The translations under genes and the position numbers were made by a program. Below, in pieces: positions 8,327 through 17,824 of a stretch of DNA of 64,000 nucleotides. The notes beneath the pieces were generated by a model, which saw only the letters and a program-made list of their open reading frames with translations, did no database searches and was not told where the DNA came from. Within the stretch, counting starts at the first letter, position 1. The number at the start of each line of letters is the position of its first letter. Source of the DNA: an uncultured Selenomonadales bacterium (lineage in GTDB: Bacteria > Bacillota > Negativicutes > DSM-1736 > Dendrosporobacteraceae); the NCBI GenBank assembly GCA_946407015.1, contig CAMJML010000002.1, positions 124,001-188,000 of the forward strand. Reading direction: 5' to 3'.

Positions 8327-8530
8327 ATGTTACTGCTGGTGTATGGTTATTTGTTTAATTTCTTTTTTTATTCTGTGTCGGTATTTATAGCACTGTTGAT
8401 CATAGGGAAGCTCGGCAAAGTTCGTCCCAGTGGCTGGCAGGAACGGGCTGTTATGGCTGTAGTTTGCGGGGCAGGAGAGTCATGCAAACTCATAAGGTTA
8501 TCAGCAAACATCCCTACCGGATTCCAGTAG
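8327..8530 (+). CDS. Possible small membrane protein downstream of enolase
   Basis: A 67-codon reading frame starts 31 bp after eno with a weak ribosome site (TAGGGAG) and is not recognised. It begins with a strongly hydrophobic segment (about residues 1-27, rich in Leu/Phe/Tyr), followed by a basic, soluble tail. Its stop lies inside the terminator hairpin, which is unusual and argues for caution. Apart from this frame and the hairpin, 8296-8612 shows nothing. Confidence 0.3.
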   Translation: MLLLVYGYLFNFFFYSVSVFIALLIIGKLGKVRPSGWQERAVMAVVCGAGESCKLIRLSANIPTGFQ

Positions 8531-8540
8531 GGATGTTGTT
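8507..8540. terminator. Hairpin between enolase and the convergent RND operon
   Basis: An 11-bp perfect stem AACATCCCTAC/GTAGGGATGTT (8507-8517 with 8527-8537) lies between convergent units. The T run is short on both sides. Confidence 0.55.
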
Positions 8541-8612
8541 CATGTGGGTAATTCAACTGATCAACAAATATTGGTGAATAATTCGCCGGAGTCTTCCTTG
8601 GGGATTATAACT

Positions 8613-11600
8613 CTACGAATGATGCGAATCAGGGGCCGGTTTAATCTTAAACCAAACAGCATACATCGTAGGCAGCACCAGCAGGGTCAAGATTGTGGCT
8701 CCTAACAATCCACCGGCAATAGCTACAGCCATCGGACCCCAGAAGTTGCTTGAAATCAATGGGACCATTCCTAAGATGGCCGCTGCTGCAGTCAGCATGA
8801 TTGGCCGAAAGCGCAGCACGGCGGAGTCAATGATGGCATCCCATGGGGTTTCACCAGACTTTATATGCTGCTGAATTTGATCAAGGAGTATGACGGAGTT
8901 ACGAATGATCATTCCGCTTAGTGCCAGAATTCCCAGTTCAGCGACAAAGCCCATCGAGCGCATGGTGATCAGCATGGACAGGCTGACTCCGATGATTCCT
9001 AGCGGAGCCGTCAAAATAGCCAGTACCATCAAGGAAATGTTTTGCAGCTGCAGCATCAGGAGTATGACGATGACGATGATCATGACCGGAACTGGCCGCA
9101 GTAGAAATTCCATGGAAGTTTTGCTCTTTTCTAAGGAACCGCCGATATCAATACGATACCCGGCCGGTAAATTGGCCCGCAATGCTGTCAGGCTTTCATA
9201 GACTTGCTGGGTAGCATCATTGCCGGTTATACCGGGAACAACATCGGCTTGCACCGTAATGGTCGGCTTCAAATCGCGGCGCCAGATGAGGCCGTCTTCA
9301 GCGTCATAACTGATTTTCGCAATTTGCTCCAAGGGAATAAACTTGCCATTGCCAATATGAACCGGCATGTCTTTCATGCTGGAAAGATCCTTTCGGTTTT
9401 GCGCATCCAGTCGGTAGACAATACTGATGGTTTTGTCTTTTTCATAATACTCGGCAATCGCAGCTCCGGACAACTGCGTTTGTAAATCCAGAGCCAGACT
9501 TTGGCTGTTGAGACCAAGCATTCTGGCTTTATCCTGGTCAACAGCCAAATGCATGACTTTACTTTTTTCGTTCCAGTCATAATTAATATTTTTCAGGTTA
9601 GGATTGCCGGTCATTTGCTGACTAACCTGGCCGGCGATTTCCCGGATTTTGTCATGATCATAGCCTGACACCCGGATCATAACAGGATAAGGGGAAGGCG
9701 GACCTGTTTGAATGAGCTTGACATTTCCGCGTACATTTGGAAAATCATTGGAAAATGTTTGCATGATTTTATTTTGCAAGGCATCACGAGCTTCCAAATC
9801 TTTGGCTACAATGACAAATTGAGCATAATTGGTTGCCGGCAATTTTGGATCCGTTGTCAGCACAAACCTTGGGGCACCTTTACCGACATAGTAGCTGTAG
9901 TTTTCAATGTTTGGATCACCGCTCAGACTTTCGGCAAACTTTTGAGCTTCCTGATCGGTTGCTTTCAGTGACGAACCTTCCGGTAAAGTCATTTCAACTA
10001 AAATTTCCGGACGTACTGAAGGAGGGAAGAATTCCTGTTTAACAAATTTTAATAAGCCAAGCGAGCCAATAAAGCAGAGGGCTGTTATTCCCAGCACCAG
10101 TTTCTGATTCTTCAAGCACCAGGTCAGGATGCGCCGAAACCACTGATAAAATTTGGAATTGTAGCCATCATGACCGTTGTCTGCCGTGTGTTTGGGCTTG
10201 ATTAATTTATAGCCTAACAGCGGTGTAACCAGTACGGATACCAGCCAGGAAATCAGCAGTGAAATTGTAATTACGGTAAATAGGCTGCTTGTGAATTCAG
10301 CCGCCGAACCTTTTGAAAAACCTACTGGGATAAAACCGGCGCAAGTGATCAAAGTACCTGTCAGCATAGGAAAGGCTGTGGCCTGGTAAGCATAGCAGGC
10401 TGCTTCAAATCGTCCCCAGCCTTGTTCTAACTTGACGGTCATCATTTCAACGGCAATAATCGCATCGTCCACCAGCAAGCCTAACGATATGATTAATGCA
10501 CCCAGCGAAACCTTGTGCAAGTCAATACTAAATATTTGCATACCGACAAAAATTCCTGCGATTACGAGGGGAATGCACAGTGCAACGACAATTCCTGAGC
10601 GGACTCCCAGGCTAAGGAAGCTGACAATCAGCACGATGATAATGGCTTCCTTTAAAGATTTTACAAATTCACCAATTGACTCTTTTACTACTTCAGGTTG
10701 ATCCGATACGGAATGAATCTCCAGTCCCAGCGGCAAATCCTGTTTTACTTTTGTGATTGTCTGATCAAGATTTGATCCCAGCGTTAAAATATTGCCGCCT
10801 TTTTCCATGGAAACAGCAATTCCAATTGCCGGCTGGCCGTTAAAGTACATTTTCGGGTCCATCGGTTCCGCATAGCCGCGTTTAATGAGGGCGATATCTT
10901 CTAAGCGAAAGGTGCGGTCATTGGCCCGAATGGGCAAATTTTTCAATCCGTCCATATCTTCAAACATTCCGGATACCCGCAGGTAGACATTATCGCTAGA
11001 CGTTTCGATCATGCCGGACGGGCTCATTGTGCCTTGCGTTTTTATGGCAGAGGCAATGCCATTAGGGTCTAGGCCTAATTGGGCAAGCTTGCTGCTTTCG
11101 ATTTCAATATAAATTTTCTCAGGTTGCACTCCGATAAGCTCAACTTTTTTTACGGTTGGCACACCCAGCAAGATTCTGCGGATTTCTTCCGCTTTTTCCC
11201 GCATCTCTTCGTAAGTGAATCCATCCGAAGTGAGTGCGTAAATATTGCCGTACACGTCGTCAAAGCGATCATTAAAAGACGGACCGACAACGCCCTGCGG
11301 TAAAGTACCTTTCATGTCATTCACCATATTACGGACTTCAAGCCAGGTAGGACGGATGTCTTTTTCGCTAAGCGATTCCTTTAAGTTTACGTAAATAACC
11401 GCTTGCCCTGGCTGGGAATAGCTTTTTAAATAATCCAGTCCAGGCGTATCCTGGAGTTTTTTTTCAATTTTATCTGTGACCTGTTCTTCCACCTGTTTAG
11501 CACTGGCTCCAGGCCAAGCTACTGATACAATCATGGTGCGGATGACAAAATCAGGATCTTCCATACGTCCCAGTTGTTGATAAGAAAAGATTCCTGCAAG

Positions 11601-11675
11601 AAAGGCGAGTACCACAAAGAAGTAGACGAGCTGTTTGTGATTCAGGGCCCACTCGGTTAAATTTAATTTACTCAT
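8613..11675 (-). CDS. RND efflux transporter, inner-membrane permease (system 1)
   Basis: This 1020-residue protein is the proton-driven pump of a tripartite efflux complex (AcrB/MdtB superfamily, hydrophobe/amphiphile type). It has the duplicated layout of 12 membrane helices and two large periplasmic loops. TM1 ends with FSYQQLGRMEDPDF, the porter loop has WPGASAKQVEEQVTDKIE, and TM4 carries the proton-relay pair in GLLVDDAIIAVE. Its start overlaps the adaptor gene stop by 4 bp (ATGA), so translation is coupled. No outer-membrane channel gene is nearby; a TolC-like protein must come from elsewhere. It is closely similar along its length to the pump at 45283. The substrate is unknown. Confidence 0.94.
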   Translation of the reverse strand: MSKLNLTEWALNHKQLVYFFVVLAFLAGIFSYQQLGRMEDPDFVIRTMIVSVAWPGASAKQVEEQVTDKIEKKLQDTPGLDYLKSYSQPGQAVIYVNLKESLSEKDIRPTWLEVRNMVNDMKGTLPQGVVGPSFNDRFDDVYGNIYALTSDGFTYEEMREKAEEIRRILLGVPTVKKVELIGVQPEKIYIEIESSKLAQLGLDPNGIASAIKTQGTMSPSGMIETSSDNVYLRVSGMFEDMDGLKNLPIRANDRTFRLEDIALIKRGYAEPMDPKMYFNGQPAIGIAVSMEKGGNILTLGSNLDQTITKVKQDLPLGLEIHSVSDQPEVVKESIGEFVKSLKEAIIIVLIVSFLSLGVRSGIVVALCIPLVIAGIFVGMQIFSIDLHKVSLGALIISLGLLVDDAIIAVEMMTVKLEQGWGRFEAACYAYQATAFPMLTGTLITCAGFIPVGFSKGSAAEFTSSLFTVITISLLISWLVSVLVTPLLGYKLIKPKHTADNGHDGYNSKFYQWFRRILTWCLKNQKLVLGITALCFIGSLGLLKFVKQEFFPPSVRPEILVEMTLPEGSSLKATDQEAQKFAESLSGDPNIENYSYYVGKGAPRFVLTTDPKLPATNYAQFVIVAKDLEARDALQNKIMQTFSNDFPNVRGNVKLIQTGPPSPYPVMIRVSGYDHDKIREIAGQVSQQMTGNPNLKNINYDWNEKSKVMHLAVDQDKARMLGLNSQSLALDLQTQLSGAAIAEYYEKDKTISIVYRLDAQNRKDLSSMKDMPVHIGNGKFIPLEQIAKISYDAEDGLIWRRDLKPTITVQADVVPGITGNDATQQVYESLTALRANLPAGYRIDIGGSLEKSKTSMEFLLRPVPVMIIVIVILLMLQLQNISLMVLAILTAPLGIIGVSLSMLITMRSMGFVAELGILALSGMIIRNSVILLDQIQQHIKSGETPWDAIIDSAVLRFRPIMLTAAAAILGMVPLISSNFWGPMAVAIAGGLLGATILTLLVLPTMYAVWFKIKPAPDSHHS

Positions 11676-12760
11676 TGTCGTACCCTCTGACCTTCCCGTA
11701 ATTTTTGCACACCGGCAGTTACGTATACATCGCCGTTTTGCAGCCCTTCAAGGACTTGAACCTGCTGGTCGCCGAAAGCACCGACTTTGATTGGACGCAG
11801 ATGAACGACACCGTCTTGCACAACCCAAACGTTTGGCACATCACCTGTCTGGTAAATCGCTGTCAGCGGAATCGTGACCGCTTTTTGGCCTGTTGGATTG
11901 GAAACCGTTACATTGGCGGTCATGCCCAAGTGAACTGTTGCGGGAAGATCGGCTAAACTAATTCTGACTTTATAGGTTCTTGTTGTTTTATCGGCTACCG
12001 GTGAAACTTCCCGGACCGCTCCCGTACTGGTTACACCGGGCAGTGCCCAAAAGCTAACCTCGACCTGGCTGGCACTGCGAATTTCATCAACCCGGCTTTC
12101 GGGGACATTTATTTCGATCTCCCGTTCGTTGCCTTTTACAAGTGTGATTACAGGCTGTCCCGCGCTTACGACTTGTCCGGCTTCTGCGTTAATACCGGCA
12201 ATCACTCCGTCGGCATCTGCTGTCAATAAGCTGTAGCCTAACTGGTTGGAGCCTTGCGTATATTGTGCGGCTGCTTGCCGGGTGGCCGCTGCGGCAACTT
12301 GATAAGCATTTTCATACTGATCAAGCTGCATTTTGCTTACGGCACCTTGTTCATATAATTTCCGGTAACGGGCTAAATTGGCTTCGGCCAGGCTTAATTG
12401 AGAGTAGGCTGACTCTACTTGTGCCGAACTGATATTCACGGTCTGCTGAATATCTTTTGCGTCAATTTCCAGCAAAGCATCACCTGGCTGTACAAAGCTG
12501 CCGACATCAACGTTTCGCCTGATAATTTTGCCGCTTACCTGAAAAGCAAGCTGGGTTTCATAGCGTCCGCGAACTTCCCCCGAGTAGTTGGCTGTTTGAT
12601 TGGCGGCAGTGGCATTGACGGTCTGGGTGCGGACAAGAAGTGCCTGGTCTTGCGGCAACTCTGCCTTGGAGCATCCAGCCAGCATTATGGACAAACAAAG
12701 AGTAAACAAAGCCGCAGCCTTCGTGTAACTCTTGTTTAAGCTTGTGAATTGCAGCATCAT
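11672..12760 (-). CDS. RND efflux periplasmic adaptor, lipoprotein (system 1)
   Basis: This 362-residue membrane-fusion protein links the inner-membrane pump to an outer-membrane channel. It has a lipoprotein signal ending in LAGC (C30), a lipoyl-like barrel (VDVGSFVQPGDALLEID, completed by VSAGQPVITL), a coiled-coil hairpin of about 60 residues with the YRKLYEQGAVSKMQLDQYENAY stretch, and a C-terminal beta-barrel ending with VQKLREGQRV. Lipid anchoring contrasts with the N-terminal helix of the system 2 adaptor at 44159. It is the middle gene of a tetR-adaptor-pump operon. Confidence 0.93.
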   Translation of the reverse strand: MMLQFTSLNKSYTKAAALFTLCLSIMLAGCSKAELPQDQALLVRTQTVNATAANQTANYSGEVRGRYETQLAFQVSGKIIRRNVDVGSFVQPGDALLEIDAKDIQQTVNISSAQVESAYSQLSLAEANLARYRKLYEQGAVSKMQLDQYENAYQVAAAATRQAAAQYTQGSNQLGYSLLTADADGVIAGINAEAGQVVSAGQPVITLVKGNEREIEINVPESRVDEIRSASQVEVSFWALPGVTSTGAVREVSPVADKTTRTYKVRISLADLPATVHLGMTANVTVSNPTGQKAVTIPLTAIYQTGDVPNVWVVQDGVVHLRPIKVGAFGDQQVQVLEGLQNGDVYVTAGVQKLREGQRVRQ

Positions 12761-12831
12761 AAATACCCCCGTAAACTTTATTGGTTTTTGAGTTTCCGCA
12801 CATAGACACTCTTTAAATCCTATTCGGCCTT

Positions 12832-13404
12832 CTAGTGCTTAATGATTCCATTCAAGATAAAATCGATTAGTACTCCGGTAGATTTTGGCTCAGTGTATTG
12901 TCGCAGAAACCCGGTGCGCGCAACTGTGAAGGATTGGAATAGTTTTAATCCGGCGTAGGCTGTAATCTCTTCATCAACGTCGCGGAAGGCCCCCTTGGTT
13001 TTTCCATCCCGGATAATATTTACAATCAGCGAAATGACTTCTTCGTCAATGATCTCCCGATAACTTTTGTCCGATAAGGACCAATCCATTTCGTATTCTT
13101 TGAGCACCTTAGAAATAAAGTGATCTTGATTGAAATAGGATACTGCATTCTGGATTAACTGAGTCAATTTCTCAATAGGATCAGCAATGGATTCAATTTG
13201 TGCGAACAGCATCTGGGTTGCTTTTTTGCACTCGCGTATTACAAGGGACCGGAACATGTCCTCTTTGTTCTCAAAATGTTGGTAGATGGTTTTTTTAGAA
13301 ATCCTACAGTCGGCACTGATTTCATCCATCGTTGTTTTCTTAAAGCCATATTGCTCAGCCCGTTCCTTGGCTTTATCCAGAATGAGATTTTTTGTGTCGT
13401 CCAT
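12832..13404 (-). CDS. TetR/AcrR-family repressor of efflux system 1
   Basis: This 190-residue regulator has an N-terminal helix-turn-helix (KKTTMDEISADCRISKKTIYQHF, about residues 22-44) and a variable ligand-binding domain. The start at 13404 is chosen because GGAGG lies 7 bases before it on the minus strand; a longer frame to 13449 exists but lacks a ribosome site. It is the first gene of the tetR-adaptor-pump operon. Its promoter overlaps a perfect palindrome, so it probably represses its own operon and is released by pump substrates (inference). Confidence 0.9.
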   Translation of the reverse strand: MDDTKNLILDKAKERAEQYGFKKTTMDEISADCRISKKTIYQHFENKEDMFRSLVIRECKKATQMLFAQIESIADPIEKLTQLIQNAVSYFNQDHFISKVLKEYEMDWSLSDKSYREIIDEEVISLIVNIIRDGKTKGAFRDVDEEITAYAGLKLFQSFTVARTGFLRQYTEPKSTGVLIDFILNGIIKH

Positions 13405-13455
13405 GCATTTGCCTCCTCGAAAGTTACACAAGATTTCCAGATTATTCATTACTTG

Positions 13456-13490
13456 AATACTATTTTAGTATTTTAGTTTCCGTTTGTCAA
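13456..13490 (-). promoter_or_regulatory. Promoter and palindromic operator of efflux operon 1
   Basis: On the minus strand TTGACA (13490-13485) and TAAAAT (13467-13462) are 17 bp apart. A perfect dyad AATACTA-TTT-TAGTATT (13456-13472) covers the -10 box, as expected for a TetR operator. Confidence 0.65.
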
Positions 13491-13516
13491 ATCTTTTTGC
13501 TAAGGGAACGGAGCTA

Positions 13517-13545
13517 TTGACACGCCTCTAAGACAATAGTAATGT
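13517..13545 (+). promoter_or_regulatory. Candidate promoter of the AEC transporter gene
   Basis: TTGACA (13517-13522) and TAATGT (13540-13545) are 17 bp apart. The resulting leader would be about 120 bases. Confidence 0.45.
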
Positions 13546-13674
13546 AGATTTGAAAGTGAGTTTGCCAATAAAAGGCAGAGAAAAGTAAAGAGCAGAATCT
13601 ATCGCAGCATCATTGCAAGGGCAAAGTGCAACCTGTGCCCTGCTGAGCTTGCGGAGGTTTATAAAGGGGCGCTT

Positions 13675-14616
13675 ATGGAATCTTTTTATCTTGTACTGAC
13701 ACAATTGGAGATTTTCACTGTCATCATTGCCATCGGCATTTTGGGCATTCACACAAAAGCTTTAAATGAAAAAACTTTAAGTGATTTATCCAGGCTGATC
13801 ATGCGCCTAATTCTGCCTATTATGATTTTTCATAAATCTATCAATGGGGCAACACGTGCCGACATGCTTTCGTGTTTTTCGGAGGTTGTTTTGTCCGCGT
13901 TTTTCATGTTTGGAGTGCTTTTTGTTACTGGTTTTTTGCTTAGACGGATATTTTCTTTACAAGGAAATTATGGGCGTGTGTTTCATGCTTCCACCATGTT
14001 CGGGAATGTGGGCTTTATCGGAATTCCGCTGATACTAGGTATTCTGCCGGAGCGCGGCATGCTGTATATGGCTCTGTTTACGATTATTGATCAGGTGCTG
14101 CTTTGGAGTATCGGTTTTCATCTGACTTTGCCGCAGAGAAAACTGGAGCATAGTTCTTTAACGGCAAACCTTAAGAACATCGTAAATCCAGCAATGCTGG
14201 GGATTCTTCTGGCTATTCTTTTTGTTTTGATGGAATGGAAATTGCCTGCTACATTAAATAAAGCACTGGGTGTTGTTGGCGATACGACAACCCCGCTATC
14301 ACTGATCTACATTGGCGGAACCTTTTGCTTTTGCAATGCCAGAAAATTTTTAACCAAAATAGAATACTATGCGATTGCCGGTATGAAAATGATCGCGGCT
14401 CCCTTGTTCATCTTCGCAGTGTTGCGGTTTTTTGATGTACAGCCGGAGATTATTACCTTCATTACCCTGCTTGCCGGAATGCCCAGTATGACAGCGATTG
14501 CCATGTTTGCGCGGATAAATGAGTCTGATGAAAGCTGCGCAGTCGGTGCTATTATGATGACGACAATTTTGTGCCTAGTTACACTGCCGTTGATTGCTTA
14601 TCTCACAAGCTATTGA
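13675..14616 (+). CDS. AEC-family transporter (auxin efflux carrier-like)
   Basis: This 313-residue membrane protein has about ten hydrophobic segments in two inverted halves and matches the AEC family, which includes bacterial malonate/malate (MleP/MdcF) carriers. Visible markers are RLIMRLILPIMIFHK in the first half, FGNVGFIGIPLILGI around the discontinuous helix, and AGMPSMTAIAMFARI near the end. The substrate is probably an organic acid but cannot be fixed. It is divergent from the TetR gene and may be controlled by it, since the intergenic region is shared (inference). A strong bidirectional hairpin ends the gene. Confidence 0.85.
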   Translation: MESFYLVLTQLEIFTVIIAIGILGIHTKALNEKTLSDLSRLIMRLILPIMIFHKSINGATRADMLSCFSEVVLSAFFMFGVLFVTGFLLRRIFSLQGNYGRVFHASTMFGNVGFIGIPLILGILPERGMLYMALFTIIDQVLLWSIGFHLTLPQRKLEHSSLTANLKNIVNPAMLGILLAILFVLMEWKLPATLNKALGVVGDTTTPLSLIYIGGTFCFCNARKFLTKIEYYAIAGMKMIAAPLFIFAVLRFFDVQPEIITFITLLAGMPSMTAIAMFARINESDESCAVGAIMMTTILCLVTLPLIAYLTSY

Positions 14617-14642
14617 TCACCGGGCCTAGTGCCTGAAAGGGC

Positions 14643-14684
14643 AACGAAAGGATTCCTATCACATGTGATAGGAATCCTTTCGTT
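14643..14684. terminator. Bidirectional terminator
   Basis: A perfect 42-bp palindrome, centred on CATG, lies between the convergent AEC and nitrite/sulfite reductase genes and has A/T-rich ends on both sides. Confidence 0.85.
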
Positions 14685-14698
14685 ATCATCATCTCATT

Positions 14699-16315
14699 TT
14701 ACTTGAGCGACTTTGCTGAATACTGGTCAAGAATATCTTGAAATTCTTGTATCCCTGAGCGGCTAATATACTGATTCATGCTTTCGCCAGCTTTACCATT
14801 CAGCTTAAAAGTATCTATCAATTTAGCAAGGACCATTGGGATGTCTTCAGCGGCAACGCGGCCCGCAAGCTTTGTAGCAAAACCTGCCTGGGGTCCGAGT
14901 GATCCTCCTAAAGAAATTTCAAAGCCTTCCCGAGTATTATTGTCAGGGTCAAGGACCAAAACTCCTTGAAGTCCAATGTCGGCAATTTGAGTCTGACCGC
15001 AGGCATTCGGACAACCACTCATGTGAATTCGAACGGGGGTATCTAAGGCCAGTGTTTGATCCAGATATTCAGTAATCACTTTTAATCTGTCTTTGGTTTC
15101 CACAATCGCTAAATTGCAATAGCGATTACCTGTGCAGGATACGGCGTGACCAATAAAGTTTTTCGGATTCCAGGATAAGCGTTGTAATATGCTTTCTTCA
15201 ATAATTCGAGGAATTTTATCATCCGGAATATTAGCAAGGATGATATTTTGCGTGTTGGTAGTAAGGAGTGAACCGTCCCCATAATAGGAGGCTAAATGCC
15301 CAAGCTCTTTTAAATCAACGGCAGCCAGTTCGCCGGCTGGAACATTTAAACCGATATAGGATTTACCGGGTTGTTTTTGCTTGTGTATTCCAAAATAAAA
15401 GCCGCCATTCCAATGGGATATATAGTCCTGTCCGGCAGTCGGCAACTCACCAGTTAGTTTAGTCAGCTCGTTGCGAATTTTGCCAATTCCCCAATCCGCA
15501 ACGAGAAATTTTAGTCTGCAATGATAACGTTTTTCTCTGGCACCATAGTCACGAAAAATTGCGGCTATTGCACCAGCGACCGCAAGGGTTTTATCAGGCT
15601 GAACAAAAACATCCAGTTTTTTGGCCGGAAAGGGGGTGGCAGATAAGCCGCCGCCGACAAACACGTGAAAGCCTTTGACAATATTGCCATTAATTTTTTT
15701 AGTTGCAGGAACAAAAGCTAAATCGTTAATTTCAGCGTGTCCAGCATTATAAGGGCTGGCTGAAATAGAAATTTTAAACTTTCTTGGTAGATTGGAAAAT
15801 AAACGATTCTCTTGGAAAAATTGAGATATTTCCGTTACTAATGAAGAGGTATCAAATAATTCATCAGGATCAATACCGGCTAGCGGATTGCCAATTACTG
15901 TTCGCGGACAATCACCGCAGGCTTCTGTGGAACTAAGTCCAACAGAGGACAAACGATGAAAAATATCCGGTAGGTTTTCAATTCTAATCCAGTGAAATTG
16001 TATCGCTTGACGGCTTGTTATTTGAAGCTTTCCTCGGGCATAATCTGTAGCAATCTGTGACAGAATTGCCGCCTGCTTAGAGTTTAAACGGCCACCGGGG
16101 AGCTTAACACGCATCATGAAATATCCTTCAGATTTTGGCTTTTGAACATATACGCCAGCCCATTTTAAAAGGTCTAAGTCATCCGGATTGATCGCGGCGA
16201 AGCCTTGTTGAGCAAAGCCTGTTATTTCTTTTAAAATATCCAGCCCGTCTTTTTTTAGCTTTATGAGTTCCAGCTTATTTAATTTCGCTGTATCCTGACT
16301 CCATAAATGATCCAT
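14699..16315 (-). CDS. Siroheme nitrite/sulfite reductase (ferredoxin-dependent type)
   Basis: This 538-residue enzyme belongs to the nitrite/sulfite reductase superfamily, which reduces nitrite to ammonia or sulfite to sulfide with six electrons. Two half-domains (ferrodoxin-like repeats at about 55-120 and 315-380) are present. The four ligands of the [4Fe-4S]-siroheme centre are visible as C394-x5-C400 (SCTGNRYC) and C435-x3-C439 (SGCPNAC). The substrate cannot be fixed from sequence alone; NirA or an assimilatory sulfite reductase both fit. Its divergent neighbour is a flavodiiron protein and both promoters carry Fnr/Crp-like boxes, which favours nitrite. No partner flavoprotein subunit is adjacent, so ferredoxin is the probable donor. 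Confidence 0.88.
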   Translation of the reverse strand: MDHLWSQDTAKLNKLELIKLKKDGLDILKEITGFAQQGFAAINPDDLDLLKWAGVYVQKPKSEGYFMMRVKLPGGRLNSKQAAILSQIATDYARGKLQITSRQAIQFHWIRIENLPDIFHRLSSVGLSSTEACGDCPRTVIGNPLAGIDPDELFDTSSLVTEISQFFQENRLFSNLPRKFKISISASPYNAGHAEINDLAFVPATKKINGNIVKGFHVFVGGGLSATPFPAKKLDVFVQPDKTLAVAGAIAAIFRDYGAREKRYHCRLKFLVADWGIGKIRNELTKLTGELPTAGQDYISHWNGGFYFGIHKQKQPGKSYIGLNVPAGELAAVDLKELGHLASYYGDGSLLTTNTQNIILANIPDDKIPRIIEESILQRLSWNPKNFIGHAVSCTGNRYCNLAIVETKDRLKVITEYLDQTLALDTPVRIHMSGCPNACGQTQIADIGLQGVLVLDPDNNTREGFEISLGGSLGPQAGFATKLAGRVAAEDIPMVLAKLIDTFKLNGKAGESMNQYISRSGIQEFQDILDQYSAKSLK

Positions 16316-16393
16316 CCAAACCCCTCTTTTCTAGCTAAGCCTGCATAGATAGCTCAAATTTCCGGTAAGGCTTTTGCTTTGCATGATGCGACT

Positions 16394-16436
16394 AATATAA
16401 TGGATACCAGGAATTTTGTCTGTGATTTATATTACG
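16394..16436 (-). promoter_or_regulatory. Fnr/Crp-like box and promoter of the nitrite/sulfite reductase
   Basis: A half-conserved box TGTGAT-TTAT-ATTACG (16421-16436) lies upstream of a minus-strand -10 TATATT (16399-16394). The box centre (16428.5) is 41.5 bp before the predicted start site, the class II activator position. One half-site is strong and the other weak. Confidence 0.45.
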
Positions 16437-16524
16437 GCGGAGATAAGAGGTTCTGAGAACGAATTGACTGAAGGGCCTGGAGGAATCATAATCGGGATGT
16501 GGATGTGTCGGGTTTGCCAATTTG

Positions 16525-16567
16525 TGTGATTTAAATCATGGATTGCAATTGGCGGTTTGGTTAAAAT
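16525..16567 (+). promoter_or_regulatory. Fnr/Crp-like box and promoter of fprA
   Basis: TGTGAT-TTAA-ATCATG (16525-16540) contains a perfect TGAT-TTAA-ATCA dyad. Its centre (16532.5) is 41.5 bp before the start site predicted from the -10 TAAAAT (16562-16567). There is no good -35, as expected when an activator occupies it. Confidence 0.6.
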
Positions 16568-16599
16568 AGACACAAAAGGACAAAGGTGGGAGAGTCGTT

Positions 16600-17790
16600 A
16601 TGAGTGTTAAAGTGACTGAATGGGTAACCTGGGTAGGCAAAATCGACTGGGAATTAAAGAAGTTTCATGGTGAAGAATACTCAACTCATAAGGGGTCGAC
16701 CTATAATGCCTATCTCGTTCGGGATGAGAAGAATGTGCTGATCGATACCGTTTGGCGGCCGTTTACCCATGAGTTTATCGAAAAGCTGCAGGACGAAATT
16801 GCTTTAGAGAAAATTGATTATATTGTCGTCAATCATGGTGAGGTGGATCATAGCGGGGCGCTGCCTGAACTCATGAGGCTAATTCCGGACGTACCTATTT
16901 ATTGTACCGCTAATGCAGTAAAATCACTGAAAGGTCAGTACCATCAGGAATGGAATTTCCATGTCGTAAAAACCGGTGATCGATTGAGTTTAGGCCAAAA
17001 GGAACTGATCTTTATCGAAGCGCCCATGCTTCACTGGCCGGATAGTATGATGTGTTATCTGACCGGTGAAAACATTTTATTTAGCAATGATGCTTTTGGC
17101 CAGCATTATGCCTCGGAATATCTGTTCAACGATTTAGTGGATCAGCCTGAACTTTATCAGGAATGTATTAAGTATTATGCCAATATCCTGACTCCTTTTA
17201 GCAAACTGGTTGATCGTAAAATTAAAGAGGTCGTAGGGTTCAATCTTCCTGTAAGCATGATTTGCCCCAGTCATGGTGTACTATGGCGGGATAATCCGCT
17301 CCAGATCGTGACCCAATATACTGAGTGGGCTGCAGATTATCAGGAAAATCAAATTACAATCTTATACGATACCATGTGGGATGGAACGCGTAAAATGGCT
17401 GAAGCCATAGCGGCAGGAATAAAAGCAGCGGACGCGGCTGTTCAGGTAAAATTGTATAATACCAGCCGCAGAGATAAAAACGATATTATTACGGAGGTCT
17501 TTAAATCCAAAGCCATTTTGGTGGGATCTCCGACTGTGAATAAAGGAATTCTATCTTCTGTTGCCGGGATTTTGGAAGAGATTAAAGGGCTATCTTTTAA
17601 AAACAAAAAAGCCGCTGCTTTCGGTACCTATGGCTGGAGCGGAGAATCAGTCAAAATCCTGAATCAAATCCTTAATGAAAGTGGTTTCCAGGTTGTTCAT
17701 GACGGATTAAAAGGATTATGGAATCCTGATGAAAATACAGTCAATCAATGCAACCAGTTTGGTGAAAGCTTTGTGGAAAACTTAAAATAG
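16600..17790 (+). CDS. fprA: FprA-type flavodiiron protein (A-type flavoprotein)
   Basis: This 396-residue soluble enzyme reduces O2 to water and/or NO to N2O and protects anaerobes. The N-terminal metallo-beta-lactamase-like domain (1-245) has the full diiron ligand set: H79-x-E81-x-D83 with H84, H145, D164 and H225. The C-terminal flavodoxin-like domain (about 250-396) binds FMN, with LYDTMWDGTRKMAEA as the phosphate loop. No fused rubredoxin is present, so electrons must come from a separate rubredoxin or flavin reductase. The gene is alone behind an Fnr/Crp-like box and divergent from a nitrite/sulfite reductase, consistent with a nitrosative or oxygen stress role. Confidence 0.94.
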   Translation: MSVKVTEWVTWVGKIDWELKKFHGEEYSTHKGSTYNAYLVRDEKNVLIDTVWRPFTHEFIEKLQDEIALEKIDYIVVNHGEVDHSGALPELMRLIPDVPIYCTANAVKSLKGQYHQEWNFHVVKTGDRLSLGQKELIFIEAPMLHWPDSMMCYLTGENILFSNDAFGQHYASEYLFNDLVDQPELYQECIKYYANILTPFSKLVDRKIKEVVGFNLPVSMICPSHGVLWRDNPLQIVTQYTEWAADYQENQITILYDTMWDGTRKMAEAIAAGIKAADAAVQVKLYNTSRRDKNDIITEVFKSKAILVGSPTVNKGILSSVAGILEEIKGLSFKNKKAAAFGTYGWSGESVKILNQILNESGFQVVHDGLKGLWNPDENTVNQCNQFGESFVENLK

Positions 17791-17791
17791 A

Positions 17792-17824
17792 CCTAACATA
17801 AACCTAACATAAACCTAACATAAA
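17792..17824 (+). repeat. Three tandem 11-bp repeats after fprA
   Basis: The unit CCTAACATAAA occurs three times without gaps. The third copy forms part of the left arm of the terminator stem, so the first two look like slippage copies of the stem base. Confidence 0.85.

Noticed and set aside
8168-8530. Long plus-strand frame overlapping the end of eno
   Set aside because: Most of it is the shifted frame of eno; only the part from ATG 8327 could be a separate gene.
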